Shown: piece after piece, positions 7,696 to 17,229 of the stretch
How positions within the stretch are numbered: position 1 is the first letter of the stretch
Layout: each line of letters begins with the position of its first letter
IMG/VR virus record: IMGVR_UViG_3300021963_007070
Coordinates: 1 to 42,631 of that record
Reading direction: 5' to 3' (one strand)
DNA: 42,631 nt
Origin: a virus
The notes under the pieces: generated by a model
The model's database searches: none
What the model was told of the DNA's origin: nothing
What the model saw: only the letters and a program-made list of their open reading frames with translations
Program-made: the position numbers and the translations under genes

Positions 7696-8713
7696 AAATT
7701 TACTTAAAGAAATAGATATAGAGCATTCTACAATTAGAACCCGTAATTCAAAAGTACTATTTGTAGATGGCCTTAATACATTCTTTCGTTGTTGGAGTAC
7801 TAATCCTACAATGAATGAAGATGGAGAGCATGTTGGTGGAGTAGTTGGATTTCTTAAATCATTAGGAATGGTGATTCGTAATGAAAATCCTACAAGAGTG
7901 GTTGTAGTATTCGATGGTAAAGGTGGTTCTCAAAAAAGAAGACAAACTTTTTCAAATTATAAAGCGGATAGAAAAGTAAAATTCAGAGTCAATCGTCAAT
8001 ATGATGATATGATGAGTGAAGAAGATGAACAAATAAGTTTAAAAAGACAAATTAGTTGGTTAGGAAATATTCTAAGTATTTTACCTATTACAACTATGGT
8101 TTATGATAATATCGAAGCAGATGATGTTATTGGTTATCTATCTAAACAAGTTATTACCAATGAAGAAAATGGATTAATTCTTTCATCTGATAAAGATTTT
8201 CTTCAATTAGTTTCAGATAATATTCATGTTTGGAATCCTCTTAAAAAAGAAAAAATTACAAAAGAAAGATTAATTGAATTATATGGAATCCATCCTGAAA
8301 ATTTTATTTGGTATAGAGTTTTAGATGGTGATAAATCTGATAATATAGATGGAGTTAAAGGCTGCGGATTAAAAACACTTCAGAAAAGATTACCACTATT
8401 TGAGGGGGATAGGAGAGTAACAATAGATGAATTATTGGAAGCAGCTGAAGTTGAAAAAGATAAATATAAAGTTTTTCAGACAATAATAGATAGTAAAAAT
8501 ATTATTGAAAGAAATTTTGATTTAATGCAATTAGATAATCCTGATATAAGTGGGACAACTAAATTAAAAATAGTTGAAAGATTTAGAGAAGAAGTTGAAC
8601 CATTAGATAAAATGAAATTTATTGGATTAGGAATGAGATATAAGATTTTACAAAATTGGACAGATGTAAATGATTGGTTACGAAGCTCATTTGGAAATCT
8701 TATTCTTAAATAA
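7679..8713 (+). CDS. RNase H / 5'-3' exonuclease (FEN family, T4 Rnh-like)
   Basis: Removes RNA primers and 5' flaps from lagging-strand fragments. 344 aa. The acidic metal-site motifs of the PIN/FEN fold appear in order: FVDGLNTF, VVFDGKGG, EADDVIGYL, SSDKDFLQ, and DGDKSDNIDG followed by GVKGCGLKT, the helix-three-turn-helix DNA-binding element. Length is close to T4 RNase H (305 aa). It overlaps the SGNH gene by 17 bases and precedes the helicase promoter. Whether it acts as RNase H or a broader 5' nuclease cannot be told from sequence. Confidence 0.87.
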   Translation: MNSKYKNLLKEIDIEHSTIRTRNSKVLFVDGLNTFFRCWSTNPTMNEDGEHVGGVVGFLKSLGMVIRNENPTRVVVVFDGKGGSQKRRQTFSNYKADRKVKFRVNRQYDDMMSEEDEQISLKRQISWLGNILSILPITTMVYDNIEADDVIGYLSKQVITNEENGLILSSDKDFLQLVSDNIHVWNPLKKEKITKERLIELYGIHPENFIWYRVLDGDKSDNIDGVKGCGLKTLQKRLPLFEGDRRVTIDELLEAAEVEKDKYKVFQTIIDSKNIIERNFDLMQLDNPDISGTTKLKIVERFREEVEPLDKMKFIGLGMRYKILQNWTDVNDWLRSSFGNLILK

Positions 8714-8745
8714 TTTGGAAAATAAAAAAATATACCATATATTTG
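8714..8745 (+). promoter_or_regulatory. Class A promoter giving a leaderless helicase mRNA
   Basis: TTTGG at 8714 and TATATTTG at 8738, 24 bases start to start. The -7 box ends only four bases before the ATG at 8750, so the predicted transcript begins at or next to the start codon, implying leaderless translation. Confidence 0.7.
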
Positions 8746-8749
8746 TTCT

Positions 8750-10111
8750 ATGAGTGAAAATGTAGATAATTTATCAAAGTATGGGCAGAGCTATCAAACT
8801 AAGGTAGTTGCAAACTTAGTGGTTGATAGACCATTTTTAGAACAGGTATCTGATATATTGGAAACAAAATATTTTGAAGCAGATACAAATAAATGGATTG
8901 TTGATTTAACAAAAAGGTATTTCCACAAATATAAAAATACCCCTACTACTGATTATTTTAAAACCGAAGTTCAAAAAATTACCGATAATACATTGCAACA
9001 AAATGTATTAGGGCAATTAAAAGCAGTTTATCAAAATACACAACATACCGATAAGGAATGGGTTAAGAATGAGTTTCTAACATTTTGTAAGAATCAAAAT
9101 TTTAAAACAGTAATTTTAAATTCCGTTGAATTATTAAAAACCGGTCAATTCGATAAAATTGAAAAGATGGTTAGAGATGCGGTTAAAGTTGGACAGACTG
9201 CTGATTTAGGATTGGATTATAAAGAAGATATTGAAGTTCGCTTTGAAGAAGTAAATCGAAGAACCGTTGCAACCAATTGGGATGTGATTGACGACTTAAT
9301 GGATGGTGGATTGGGGCCAGGTGAATTAGGAGTTATTGTTGCACCATCAGGAATTGGAAAGACTTGGGTTTTATCTGCATTAGGGGCAGCGGCAGTTAAA
9401 GCCGGAAAAAATGTATTACATTATACATTAGAGCTTACACAAAATTATGTTGGACAGAGATATGATACCATCTTTACTTCAATCCCATCATCTGATTTGA
9501 GGGAAAATAAAGATGAAATTAAGGAAAAAGTAAGTAGATTAAAAGGTGGGTTGATGATTAAATATTATCCACCAAAAGGTATTACTGCAAATACAATTGC
9601 AGCTCATATTGATATGGTTAAACAAACTAAGTTTCAACCTGATTTAATTATTATTGATTACGCGGATTTATTGGTATCAACAAGTTCAAAGAATAATTCT
9701 GATTACGCTGAGCAAGGTGGTATTTATATTGATTTAAGAGGAATAAGTGGAGAGTATCAAATACCAATTTGGACAGCATCACAAACTAATAGAAGTGCAA
9801 TCGATTCAGAAGTTATTCAGGCTGATAAGATTGCAGATTCATACGCAAAAGTAATGAATGCAGATTTTATTATATCAGTAAGTAGAAAAGACGCTGATAA
9901 ATTAAATAATACTGCACGATTTCACGTGATGAAGAATAGGTTTGGACAAGATGGTCTAACTTTTCCTGCAAAAATGGATACTAATAAAGGTATGATTGAG
10001 GTATATGCAAACAATTCACCAAATGGAATCATAGCTACTAAGGAAGCTAAGAATGGAGAACTTTTACAAAAACAACTACTACATAAAAAATATGTAGATA
10101 ATATGGGATAA
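8750..10111 (+). CDS. 41: Replicative DNA helicase, DnaB/gp41-like
   Basis: Hexameric 5'-3' helicase that unwinds the fork. 453 aa, near T4 gp41 (475 aa). The N-terminal about 140 residues are helical as in DnaB; the RecA-like motor has Walker A APSGIGKT near residue 200, the DnaB pattern LHYTLEL (motif H1a), and Walker B LIIIDYADLL near 305, then WTASQTNR (sensor-like H3) and HVMKNRFGQDG (H4). No primase (gp61) is visible nearby. It begins a new unit behind a class A promoter and is followed one base later by a small unknown gene. Confidence 0.92.
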   Translation: MSENVDNLSKYGQSYQTKVVANLVVDRPFLEQVSDILETKYFEADTNKWIVDLTKRYFHKYKNTPTTDYFKTEVQKITDNTLQQNVLGQLKAVYQNTQHTDKEWVKNEFLTFCKNQNFKTVILNSVELLKTGQFDKIEKMVRDAVKVGQTADLGLDYKEDIEVRFEEVNRRTVATNWDVIDDLMDGGLGPGELGVIVAPSGIGKTWVLSALGAAAVKAGKNVLHYTLELTQNYVGQRYDTIFTSIPSSDLRENKDEIKEKVSRLKGGLMIKYYPPKGITANTIAAHIDMVKQTKFQPDLIIIDYADLLVSTSSKNNSDYAEQGGIYIDLRGISGEYQIPIWTASQTNRSAIDSEVIQADKIADSYAKVMNADFIISVSRKDADKLNNTARFHVMKNRFGQDGLTFPAKMDTNKGMIEVYANNSPNGIIATKEAKNGELLQKQLLHKKYVDNMG

Positions 10112-10112
10112 T

Positions 10113-10397
10113 ATGGAAAATAAAATGGAATTAGTAGATGAAATATGTGCTGGTATGGCGATATTAGATTATTTTGATGATGCAATCATCGGATATGATG
10201 TAGATACTAAAAAAATAATTTACGATTATAATCTTATGATTAAAGTTCTAATTGAAAACCATAAACTTCAGATAGATACTGCGGTTGATTATTTATCATA
10301 TAATGTATTAGGATTAAAAATTAAAAATGATGATGGAGAAGATATTTCTCCAATTATTATTAGTAAATTTGAAGATGAGCTAAATGATAAACTATAA
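10113..10397 (+). CDS. Hypothetical acidic protein, 94 aa
   Basis: I do not recognise this protein. It is acidic, predicted mainly helical, with no cysteine cluster or membrane segment. It begins one base after the helicase stop and overlaps the following methyltransferase by 14 bases, so it is clearly part of the helicase unit and may be translationally coupled to both neighbours. Confidence 0.65.
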   Translation: MENKMELVDEICAGMAILDYFDDAIIGYDVDTKKIIYDYNLMIKVLIENHKLQIDTAVDYLSYNVLGLKIKNDDGEDISPIIISKFEDELNDKL

Positions 10398-11442
10398 AAC
10401 TTTTTCAAAGTTTATAGAATGGGATGAGTTGGATTTGGAATATGAAAGAGTAACTCAAAATATAAAAGATGTCCACAATGTAATTGAGGCATTGGATATT
10501 ATATTTAGATATCATCGAAGAAAAGGATTCCCTCATTACCAATCAACCATTGATAATATGGTAAGCGATATGAAATCATTATCTGAATTTGACGAATCAA
10601 CTATATTCAGAGATGGTTACATTGACCAAACAATGCATTGTTTAGGTTTGGCATGGAGCTATTTCCCTCACTGGGTTGATGTTCAATGTGGTAATAGTAA
10701 AATGAGACCAATAGATTATTGGAACGATGATGATAAATTAAAAGAAATTATTAGGAAAACTTGGAATTGGCATCTTAAACATAGTGATGGTAAATTTACA
10801 TTAAATCGTTTAAGACAAAATTTCAAAATATATGGGGGTAATCAAACGGTAAGTAATTTTAGACCATCTGCCGCTAAATGGATTTATAACAATTACGGAG
10901 GAGAAACTGTTTGGGATATGAGCTGTGGTTGGGGTGGCAGGTTAATTGGTTTTTTAACGAGTAATTGTAAAACATATATTGGTACTGATCCTAGCAGTAA
11001 AACATTTGAAGGATTAGGTAAATTAAATAAAGACCTAAATTTCTATGGTAAAAATGTTATACTTCACCAATTGGGTTCAGAGGTATTTGTACCTGAAAAA
11101 GAAACTTTGGATTTATGTTTTACTTCTCCGCCTTATTTTAATACTGAGAAGTATAGTGAGGAAGAAACCCAATCATATAAAAAATATCCAACACCACATT
11201 TATGGGTAGAGGGATTTTTAAGGCAAACTATGGCAAATTGTCATATTGGCTTAAAAAATGGGGGGAAAATGTTATTAAATATAGCAAATACTCCTAAACA
11301 TAAAGATATAGAGAGTGAAACAATAAGGGTGGCAGATGAAGTTGGGTTTGTATTGAGAAATACTATAAAATTAGCACTTTCTTCAATCGCAGGAAAGGGT
11401 ATTAAATATGAACCAATATTCATTTTTGAGAAAAAAAACTAA
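10384..11442 (+). CDS. SPPY-motif methyltransferase, copy 1
   Basis: 352 aa. A SAM-binding motif I variant (WDMSCGWGGRL, about residues 178-188) is followed by YIGTDP (motif II) and TSPPYFN with the catalytic SPPY at 248-251, the order of amino-methyltransferases acting on DNA adenine N6 or cytosine N4. The segment FRPSAAKWIYNNY before motif I is shared with two longer paralogues at 21253 and 22461. The N-terminal about 150 residues differ from those copies. No recognisable restriction enzyme is adjacent, so it may be an orphan, anti-restriction or modification enzyme. The substrate is inferred, not shown. Confidence 0.78.
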   Translation: MINYKTFSKFIEWDELDLEYERVTQNIKDVHNVIEALDIIFRYHRRKGFPHYQSTIDNMVSDMKSLSEFDESTIFRDGYIDQTMHCLGLAWSYFPHWVDVQCGNSKMRPIDYWNDDDKLKEIIRKTWNWHLKHSDGKFTLNRLRQNFKIYGGNQTVSNFRPSAAKWIYNNYGGETVWDMSCGWGGRLIGFLTSNCKTYIGTDPSSKTFEGLGKLNKDLNFYGKNVILHQLGSEVFVPEKETLDLCFTSPPYFNTEKYSEEETQSYKKYPTPHLWVEGFLRQTMANCHIGLKNGGKMLLNIANTPKHKDIESETIRVADEVGFVLRNTIKLALSSIAGKGIKYEPIFIFEKKN

Positions 11443-11539
11443 AGAAAAAATGATTAAAAAATTTTCTAAAGAACCTAAAATTTTTTACGGTATATATCCT
11501 ATTTATTCTTACATTCAACCATAAAAAATCGTTTTAGAA

Positions 11540-12553
11540 ATGAGCAAATTATTTACAGAAAGAATACCGTTTAAACCTTTTGAATATCCTGAATATTATA
11601 CTGAAGGTTGGTTAAAGCAGATGCAAGCCTTTTGGTTGCATACTGAAATACCAATGCAGATGGATGTTAAAGATTGGAACGAAAATTTATCAAAAGAAGA
11701 AAAACATTTAGTAGGAAATATACTTTTAGGATTTGCTCAAACCGAATGCGCAGTATCGGATTATTGGACAGGTATGGTTACCAAATGGTTTCCAAAGCAT
11801 GAGATTAGACAAATGGCAATGGCATTTGGTTCACAAGAAACAATACACTCAGTAGCATATTCTTATTTAAATGAGACGTTGGGGTTAGATGACTTTGAAG
11901 GATTCTTACATGATGAAGCAATGAAGGAAAGGTTTGAATTATTAACAAACACTACCGCAGATTGGTCACCATCGGATTTAAAGAAAAATAAAAAAGCAAG
12001 AGTTGAAGTTGGTAGAAGCCTAGCAATCTTTTCGGCATTTGCGGAAGGTGTAGCACTTTATTCTTCATTCGCAGTTCTTTACTCATTCCAAATGAGAAAC
12101 TTATTAAAAGGAATTGGACAACAAATGAAGTGGAGTGTAAGAGATGAATCCCTACATTCTAAAATGGGATGTCAATTATTCCGTCACATGTGTTCGGAAT
12201 ATCCTGAATTATTAGAAGAAGCAAAAGCTGATATTTACAAAGCTGCAAAACTTATCATAGAATTGGAACACAAATTTATTGATAAGATTTTTGAAATGGG
12301 TGATTTAGAAAATCTTAAAGCGGCTGATTTAAAAGAATTTATCACAAAAAGAGTAAACGAAAAACTTGCAGAATTGGGATATAATCCTATTCCAGGTGGA
12401 GATGATTACTTTGAATATAATGATAAAAAAGCATCTCAATTAGATTGGTTCTACCATTTGACTGGCGGAGTAACTCACACCGATTTCTTTGCTATCAGAC
12501 CTACTGATTATAGTAAAGCGGGTGAAGGTGAGAATTGGGACGATATATTTTAA
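11540..12553 (+). CDS. nrdB: Class I ribonucleotide reductase, small (beta) subunit
   Basis: Houses the dinuclear metal site and radical that start ribonucleotide reduction. 337 aa. Ligands line up with E. coli NrdB: E69 (Asp84 position, here Glu), E100, H103, E169, E203 and H206, with the same 34-residue gap between the last two Glu ligands. The radical Tyr is present at Y107 (ETIHSVAY). It is 22 bases before NrdA. The 97-base gap upstream (11443-11539) holds a TATATATC box but no TTTGG, so the promoter is unclear. Confidence 0.95.
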   Translation: MSKLFTERIPFKPFEYPEYYTEGWLKQMQAFWLHTEIPMQMDVKDWNENLSKEEKHLVGNILLGFAQTECAVSDYWTGMVTKWFPKHEIRQMAMAFGSQETIHSVAYSYLNETLGLDDFEGFLHDEAMKERFELLTNTTADWSPSDLKKNKKARVEVGRSLAIFSAFAEGVALYSSFAVLYSFQMRNLLKGIGQQMKWSVRDESLHSKMGCQLFRHMCSEYPELLEEAKADIYKAAKLIIELEHKFIDKIFEMGDLENLKAADLKEFITKRVNEKLAELGYNPIPGGDDYFEYNDKKASQLDWFYHLTGGVTHTDFFAIRPTDYSKAGEGENWDDIF

Positions 12554-12574
12554 TAACAAAGAATTTATAGAATT

Positions 12575-14353
12575 ATGAAAAACTACGGCGAAGAATTTGG
12601 CTGGGAAGTAGATGTTGATTTCCCGTCTTGGGGAAACAATGAGATATATGTGAAAACTATATCAAAAACTTATTTACAACCAGGAGAAAAACCAAAGGAT
12701 GCTTATTGGAGAGTTGCAACTGCAGTTGCTAAAAGATTAGATAAACCACAATTGGCTACTAAATTCTTTGATTACATTTGGAAGGGATGGTTGTGTTTGG
12801 CGACTCCTGTATTATCAAATACTGGCACCGATAGAGGATTACCGATATCATGTTTTGGTATTGATGTTGGTGATAGTATTTTTGAAATTGGTTCAAAGAA
12901 CTTAGAACTAATGTTGTTAGCAAAGCATGGAGGTGGGGTTGGTATTGGATTAAATATGATTAGACCAGCTGGTAGCAAGATTACCGGTAACGGAACATCT
13001 GATGGTATTATTCCATTTGCTAAGATTTATGATTCAACTATTTTGGCAACAAATCAGGGAAGTGTTAGAAGAGGAGCCGCATCGGTAAACATTAAAATTG
13101 AACATAAGGATTTCGATGATTTCTTAGAAATTAGAGAACCAAAGGGGGATGTGAATCGTCAATCACTTAATTTACATCAATGTGTTGTAGTAAGTGATAA
13201 GTTTATGAAAAAATTAGAAGAAGGAGATGTTGAGGCGAGAAGAAAATGGGGTAAATTACTTCAGAAAAGAAAAGCAACTGGTGAACCATACATTATGTAC
13301 AAAGGTAATGTTAATAAACACAATCCTGAAATGTACAAAAAGAATGGATTGAAAGTACACATGACTAATATATGTTCTGAAATTGTTTTACATACTGATG
13401 AGCAACACTCATTTGTTTGTTGTTTGAGTTCATTGAATTTGGCAAAGTATGATGAGTGGAAAGATACCGATTTAGTTTATACTTCTACCATATTCTTAGA
13501 TGGTGTATTGGAAGAATTTATCCAAAGAGCTAAGAATATGAAAGGATTTGAGAATTCAGTTCGTTCAGCAGAAAGAGGTAGAGCATTAGGATTGGGTGTA
13601 TTAGGATGGCACACTTACTTACAACAAAAAGGATTACCATTTGAAGGTTTACAAGCTCAATTTGAAACCCGTAAGATTTTCTCTCAAATGAAAATAGAAT
13701 CTGAAAGAGCAAGTAGAGATTTGGCAGCAGAATATGGAGAACCGTTGTGGTGTAGAGAAAGTGGATTTAGAAACACTCATTTAAGAGCAGTAGCACCCAC
13801 TGTATCAAACTCTAAATTGAGTGGTAATGTAAGTAGTGGAATTGAGCCGTGGGCAGCAAATGTATTTACCGAACAAACATCAAAAGGAACTTTCATTAGA
13901 AAGAATCCTGAATTAGAAAGAGTACTTCGTAAGATTGGTAAGAATACAAAAGAAGTATGGGATAAAATCCTTGCTGATGGTGGTTCGGTGCAAGATTTGG
14001 ACTTCTTAGATGAGTGGTGTTTTGTTGATGGTAAATTAATTGAATGTAACGAAGTAGAAGGTGAGGTAAAGCATAAATGTAATTCAGTTAAAGATGTATT
14101 CAAAACATTCAAAGAAATTAATCAATTAGATTTGGTTAGACAAGCGGGTGTAAGACAACAATACATAGATCAGGCAGTTTCTCTAAACTTGGCATTCCCT
14201 GCAACTGCAGAACCAAAATGGGTTAATCAGGTTCACTTAGAAGCCTGGAAGCAAGGTGTGAAAACACTTTACTATATGAGAACTGAATCGGTATTAAGAG
14301 GTGATATTGCGGCAAAGGCTATGGATCCAGAATGTGTAAGTTGTGAAGGTTAA
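12575..14353 (+). CDS. nrdA: Class I ribonucleotide reductase, large (alpha) subunit, short form
   Basis: Reduces ribonucleoside diphosphates to deoxy forms. 592 aa, much shorter than E. coli NrdA (761 aa): the N-terminal ATP-cone is missing, so dATP feedback inhibition through that domain is probably absent. Active-site residues are kept: C93 (LPISCF), N265/C267/E269 (NICSE), C283, the radical-transfer pair Y566-Y567 (TLYYMRTES), and the C-terminal redox pair C587/C590. A thioredoxin follows directly and probably reduces that pair. The order NrdB-NrdA-thioredoxin is a self-contained reduction unit. Confidence 0.95.
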   Translation: MKNYGEEFGWEVDVDFPSWGNNEIYVKTISKTYLQPGEKPKDAYWRVATAVAKRLDKPQLATKFFDYIWKGWLCLATPVLSNTGTDRGLPISCFGIDVGDSIFEIGSKNLELMLLAKHGGGVGIGLNMIRPAGSKITGNGTSDGIIPFAKIYDSTILATNQGSVRRGAASVNIKIEHKDFDDFLEIREPKGDVNRQSLNLHQCVVVSDKFMKKLEEGDVEARRKWGKLLQKRKATGEPYIMYKGNVNKHNPEMYKKNGLKVHMTNICSEIVLHTDEQHSFVCCLSSLNLAKYDEWKDTDLVYTSTIFLDGVLEEFIQRAKNMKGFENSVRSAERGRALGLGVLGWHTYLQQKGLPFEGLQAQFETRKIFSQMKIESERASRDLAAEYGEPLWCRESGFRNTHLRAVAPTVSNSKLSGNVSSGIEPWAANVFTEQTSKGTFIRKNPELERVLRKIGKNTKEVWDKILADGGSVQDLDFLDEWCFVDGKLIECNEVEGEVKHKCNSVKDVFKTFKEINQLDLVRQAGVRQQYIDQAVSLNLAFPATAEPKWVNQVHLEAWKQGVKTLYYMRTESVLRGDIAAKAMDPECVSCEG

Positions 14354-14375
14354 AAAATAAATAAAAGAAAAGAAT

Positions 14376-14636
14376 ATGATTACTGTAAAAAAATTTAGTG
14401 CAAGTTGGTGTGGCCCTTGCAAAGCGTTAAAACCAATTTTTGAAGAAGTTAAAGGTGGATTTTCAAATGTAAAGTTTGAAGATGTAGATGTTGATGAACA
14501 ATTTGAATTAGCATCTCAATACGGAGTTCGTTCAGTTCCAACGGTGGTAATTGAAAAAAATGGAGTAGAAGTAAGTAGATTTACAGGTCTACAATCAAAA
14601 TTAGCATATACTAATGCAATTAATGAAAATCTCTAA
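14376..14636 (+). CDS. Thioredoxin-like protein
   Basis: 86 aa, a compact thioredoxin fold. The active site WCGPC lies near residues 11-15, and VRSVPTVV contains the cis-Pro typical of the family. It is shorter than bacterial thioredoxin (about 108 aa), as phage thioredoxin/glutaredoxin-like proteins often are. Its position 22 bases after NrdA supports a role as the electron donor for ribonucleotide reductase; other disulfide-reducing roles are possible. Confidence 0.92.
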   Translation: MITVKKFSASWCGPCKALKPIFEEVKGGFSNVKFEDVDVDEQFELASQYGVRSVPTVVIEKNGVEVSRFTGLQSKLAYTNAINENL

Positions 14637-14651
14637 TATAGTTGGAGATTT
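14627..14651 (+). repeat. Small inverted repeat at the end of the thioredoxin gene
   Basis: AAATCTC at 14627-14633 pairs with GAGATTT at 14645-14651, with the stop codon in the 11-base loop. There is no T run after it, so it is a weak terminator candidate. Its right arm overlaps the TTGG box of the next promoter. Confidence 0.3.
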
Positions 14652-14672
14652 CAAAAATTCTTATTATATTTG
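14641..14672 (+). promoter_or_regulatory. Class A promoter for the polymerase gene
   Basis: GTTGG at 14641 (one mismatch to TTTGG) and TATATTTG at 14665, the same 24-base start-to-start distance as the other class A sites. Predicted leader about 12 bases before the ATG at 14689. Confidence 0.65.
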
Positions 14673-14688
14673 CTAATTAAAAGTTACG

Positions 14689-17229
14689 ATGTATCAAAAT
14701 ATATATTATCAGAGAAATACAAATACTATCCATATATGGGATGATGTAAAGGGATACTTTACAATGCCATATCAAAGATACGCATTTAAACCTGCGTTAA
14801 ATGGTGAATGGACTTCCATTTATGGTGATAAATTAACAAAGGTATTTAAGTATGAAAAAGATGATTCATCGTTATTTGAATCAGATGTACCTGAAATTAC
14901 CAGAGTATTAGTAGATTTATATACCAATTCAGATTTACCATCAGATGGTCATAAGATACTTACTTTTGACATTGAGGTTGAAATGAATTCTGGTTTGCCT
15001 GATACTGAAAAGGCAGAAAACGAAATAACATCAATTGCTGTACATGATTCAGTTGAAGATTTTTATTATGTATTAATCTTAGATAAAAATCGTACCATTC
15101 AACCATCTAAATCTGGAAATAGATTAGTGGCTCCATTCGATACTGAAAAGGAGATGCTTAATAAATTTTTGGATATATACGAATCAATATCTCCTACAAT
15201 CATAACAGGATGGAACATAGATTTTTTTGACGTTCCGTATCTATTTAATCGCTTGAAAAATCTTTTGGGTGAAAGGCAAGCAAAAAGATTATCTCCTATT
15301 AGAGAGGTATTCTTTTCACCTTATAGAAAAAAATGGTTTATCGGAGGAGTATCTGCTTTAGATTATTTAGTTCTTTACAAAGAATACAATTATACTGAAT
15401 TAGATAATTACCGATTAGATACCGTTGCTAAAATAGAATTAGGTAGAGGTAAAGTTGAATACACTGGAAACTTAGATGAATTATTTGAGAAGGATAAAGA
15501 AAAATTTATTGAGTATAACTTAGAAGACGTTCGATTGATTGTAGATATGGATAAGAAACTACAATTTATCGATTTATGTAGAGGTATCGCTCACGCCGGT
15601 CATGTTGCTTATGAAGATGTATTTTTTACATCGAGGCCATTAGAAGGAGCATTGTTATGCTTCTTGCGCCAGAGAGGATTAGTTGCACCCAATAAAATGA
15701 AGAAAGAAGATTCTGATAGAATGATTGATTCTATGAGAGAAACTGGCGGAATTGATGAAAGTGCAAAAGATGAAAAATTTATTGGAGCGTATGTAAAAGA
15801 CCCGATTGTTGGTAAATATGATTGGGTATATGACTTGGATTTGACATCACTCTACCCATCTATAATTATGACCCTAAATATTTCTCCTGAAACTAAAATG
15901 GGTAAGGTTGATAATTGGGATATACAAAGATATTTAAAGGGATTGGATGATTTCTATTCAATACAAGGAAAACAAATTTCAAAAGAAAAGTTTAAAGACT
16001 TTCTTAAAGATAGTGGATACTCAATTGCTTCAAATGGTGTAATTTATAGAAACGATAAAATAGGGTGTATTCCCGCTATATTAGATGAGTGGTTTCAAAA
16101 GAGGGTGGAGTTCCGAAAATTAGAAAAACAATTCGGAGAAGCGGGTGATAAAGAAAAATATGCATTCTATAAGAAAAGACAACTTGTACAAAAGATTCTT
16201 CTTAACTCTCTATATGGTGTATTAGGTTTACCATCATTTCGTTTCTATGATATTGATAATGCAGAAGCAGTAACGATTACCGGTCAGACCGTAATTAAAT
16301 CTACTGCGGATATGACAAATATAAAATACAATAAAGAGTTGGGAACACAAAATGCAGATTATAACATCTACATTGATACCGATTCAGTATTCTTTTCAGC
16401 AGTACCTCTTTTAGACCATAGGCATCCAAATTGGAAACAAATGAGTGATGCGGAAGTTGCTAAATTAGTAGATGGAATTGCAGGTGAAACACAGGATTAT
16501 CTCAACAATTTTTATGATATACTATCTGAAAAATTAATAAATGTTCCAAAGGATAAACATCGTTTTCAGATTAAAAAAGAGTTTGTTGCTAGGGCTGGAT
16601 TATGGATTGCAAAGAAACGATATGCACAATGGATTATTGCTGAAAATGGTGTGCCAGTAGATAGGCTAGATGTTAAGGGTTTAGATGTGGTTCGTTCTTC
16701 CTTTCCTCAATCATTTAAAGATTTTATGAAGCAAACTCTTATTGATATATTAAGAGGTGAAACAAAGGAAACAATGGATGAAAAGATTATTAATTTTAAA
16801 GGTTCACTTCCATTGGTAAAGCCTTATAATATCGCAAAAAGTAGTTCCGTAAAAGAACTTTCAAAATACACTCCCGCAAAAGGCGCAATGTTCCAATTCC
16901 TTAAAGGAACTCCCGCGCATGTTAAAGCTGCTTGGACTTACAATCAATTGTTGAAGCACTTTAACTGTGGGTTTAAATATTCACCTATGAGGAATGGTGA
17001 TAAAATGAAATGGGTATATCTAAAACAAAATCCATTAGGATTAGATACAATTGCATTTAAAGGAGCAGATGATCCAGAAGAAGTGGAATCTTTTATCAAA
17101 AATTACATTGATTATGATAAGATTTTTGAAAGCGAAATGCAAAATAAATTAGAAGATTTTTATAGAGCATTAAGTTGGGGAAATCTTCAATTAAAAATTA
17201 CGAAATCAGATAAATTTTTCTCTTTTTAA
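14689..17229 (+). CDS. 43: Family B DNA polymerase, gp43-like
   Basis: Replicative polymerase with proofreading. 846 aa, near T4 gp43 (898 aa). Exonuclease motif I is FDIEVE (D94, E96). Polymerase motif A is DLDLTSLYPS at 382-391, motif B is seen as KILLNSLYGVLG, and motif C is YIDTDSVFF with D563 and D565. The C-terminal end DKFFSF could be a clamp-binding peptide, by analogy with T4. It heads the unit polymerase, clamp, clamp loader; the T4 order differs (45-44-62-regA-43). No RegA-like repressor is seen. Confidence 0.96.
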   Translation: MYQNIYYQRNTNTIHIWDDVKGYFTMPYQRYAFKPALNGEWTSIYGDKLTKVFKYEKDDSSLFESDVPEITRVLVDLYTNSDLPSDGHKILTFDIEVEMNSGLPDTEKAENEITSIAVHDSVEDFYYVLILDKNRTIQPSKSGNRLVAPFDTEKEMLNKFLDIYESISPTIITGWNIDFFDVPYLFNRLKNLLGERQAKRLSPIREVFFSPYRKKWFIGGVSALDYLVLYKEYNYTELDNYRLDTVAKIELGRGKVEYTGNLDELFEKDKEKFIEYNLEDVRLIVDMDKKLQFIDLCRGIAHAGHVAYEDVFFTSRPLEGALLCFLRQRGLVAPNKMKKEDSDRMIDSMRETGGIDESAKDEKFIGAYVKDPIVGKYDWVYDLDLTSLYPSIIMTLNISPETKMGKVDNWDIQRYLKGLDDFYSIQGKQISKEKFKDFLKDSGYSIASNGVIYRNDKIGCIPAILDEWFQKRVEFRKLEKQFGEAGDKEKYAFYKKRQLVQKILLNSLYGVLGLPSFRFYDIDNAEAVTITGQTVIKSTADMTNIKYNKELGTQNADYNIYIDTDSVFFSAVPLLDHRHPNWKQMSDAEVAKLVDGIAGETQDYLNNFYDILSEKLINVPKDKHRFQIKKEFVARAGLWIAKKRYAQWIIAENGVPVDRLDVKGLDVVRSSFPQSFKDFMKQTLIDILRGETKETMDEKIINFKGSLPLVKPYNIAKSSSVKELSKYTPAKGAMFQFLKGTPAHVKAAWTYNQLLKHFNCGFKYSPMRNGDKMKWVYLKQNPLGLDTIAFKGADDPEEVESFIKNYIDYDKIFESEMQNKLEDFYRALSWGNLQLKITKSDKFFSF

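Noticed and set aside
11450-11524. 24-aa frame in the gap before nrdB
   Set aside because: Very short, AT-rich by chance composition, no overlap with neighbours and no recognisable feature.
14627-14651. Strong intrinsic terminator after thioredoxin
   Set aside because: The hairpin is only 7 bp and is not followed by a T run; kept only as a weak inverted repeat.
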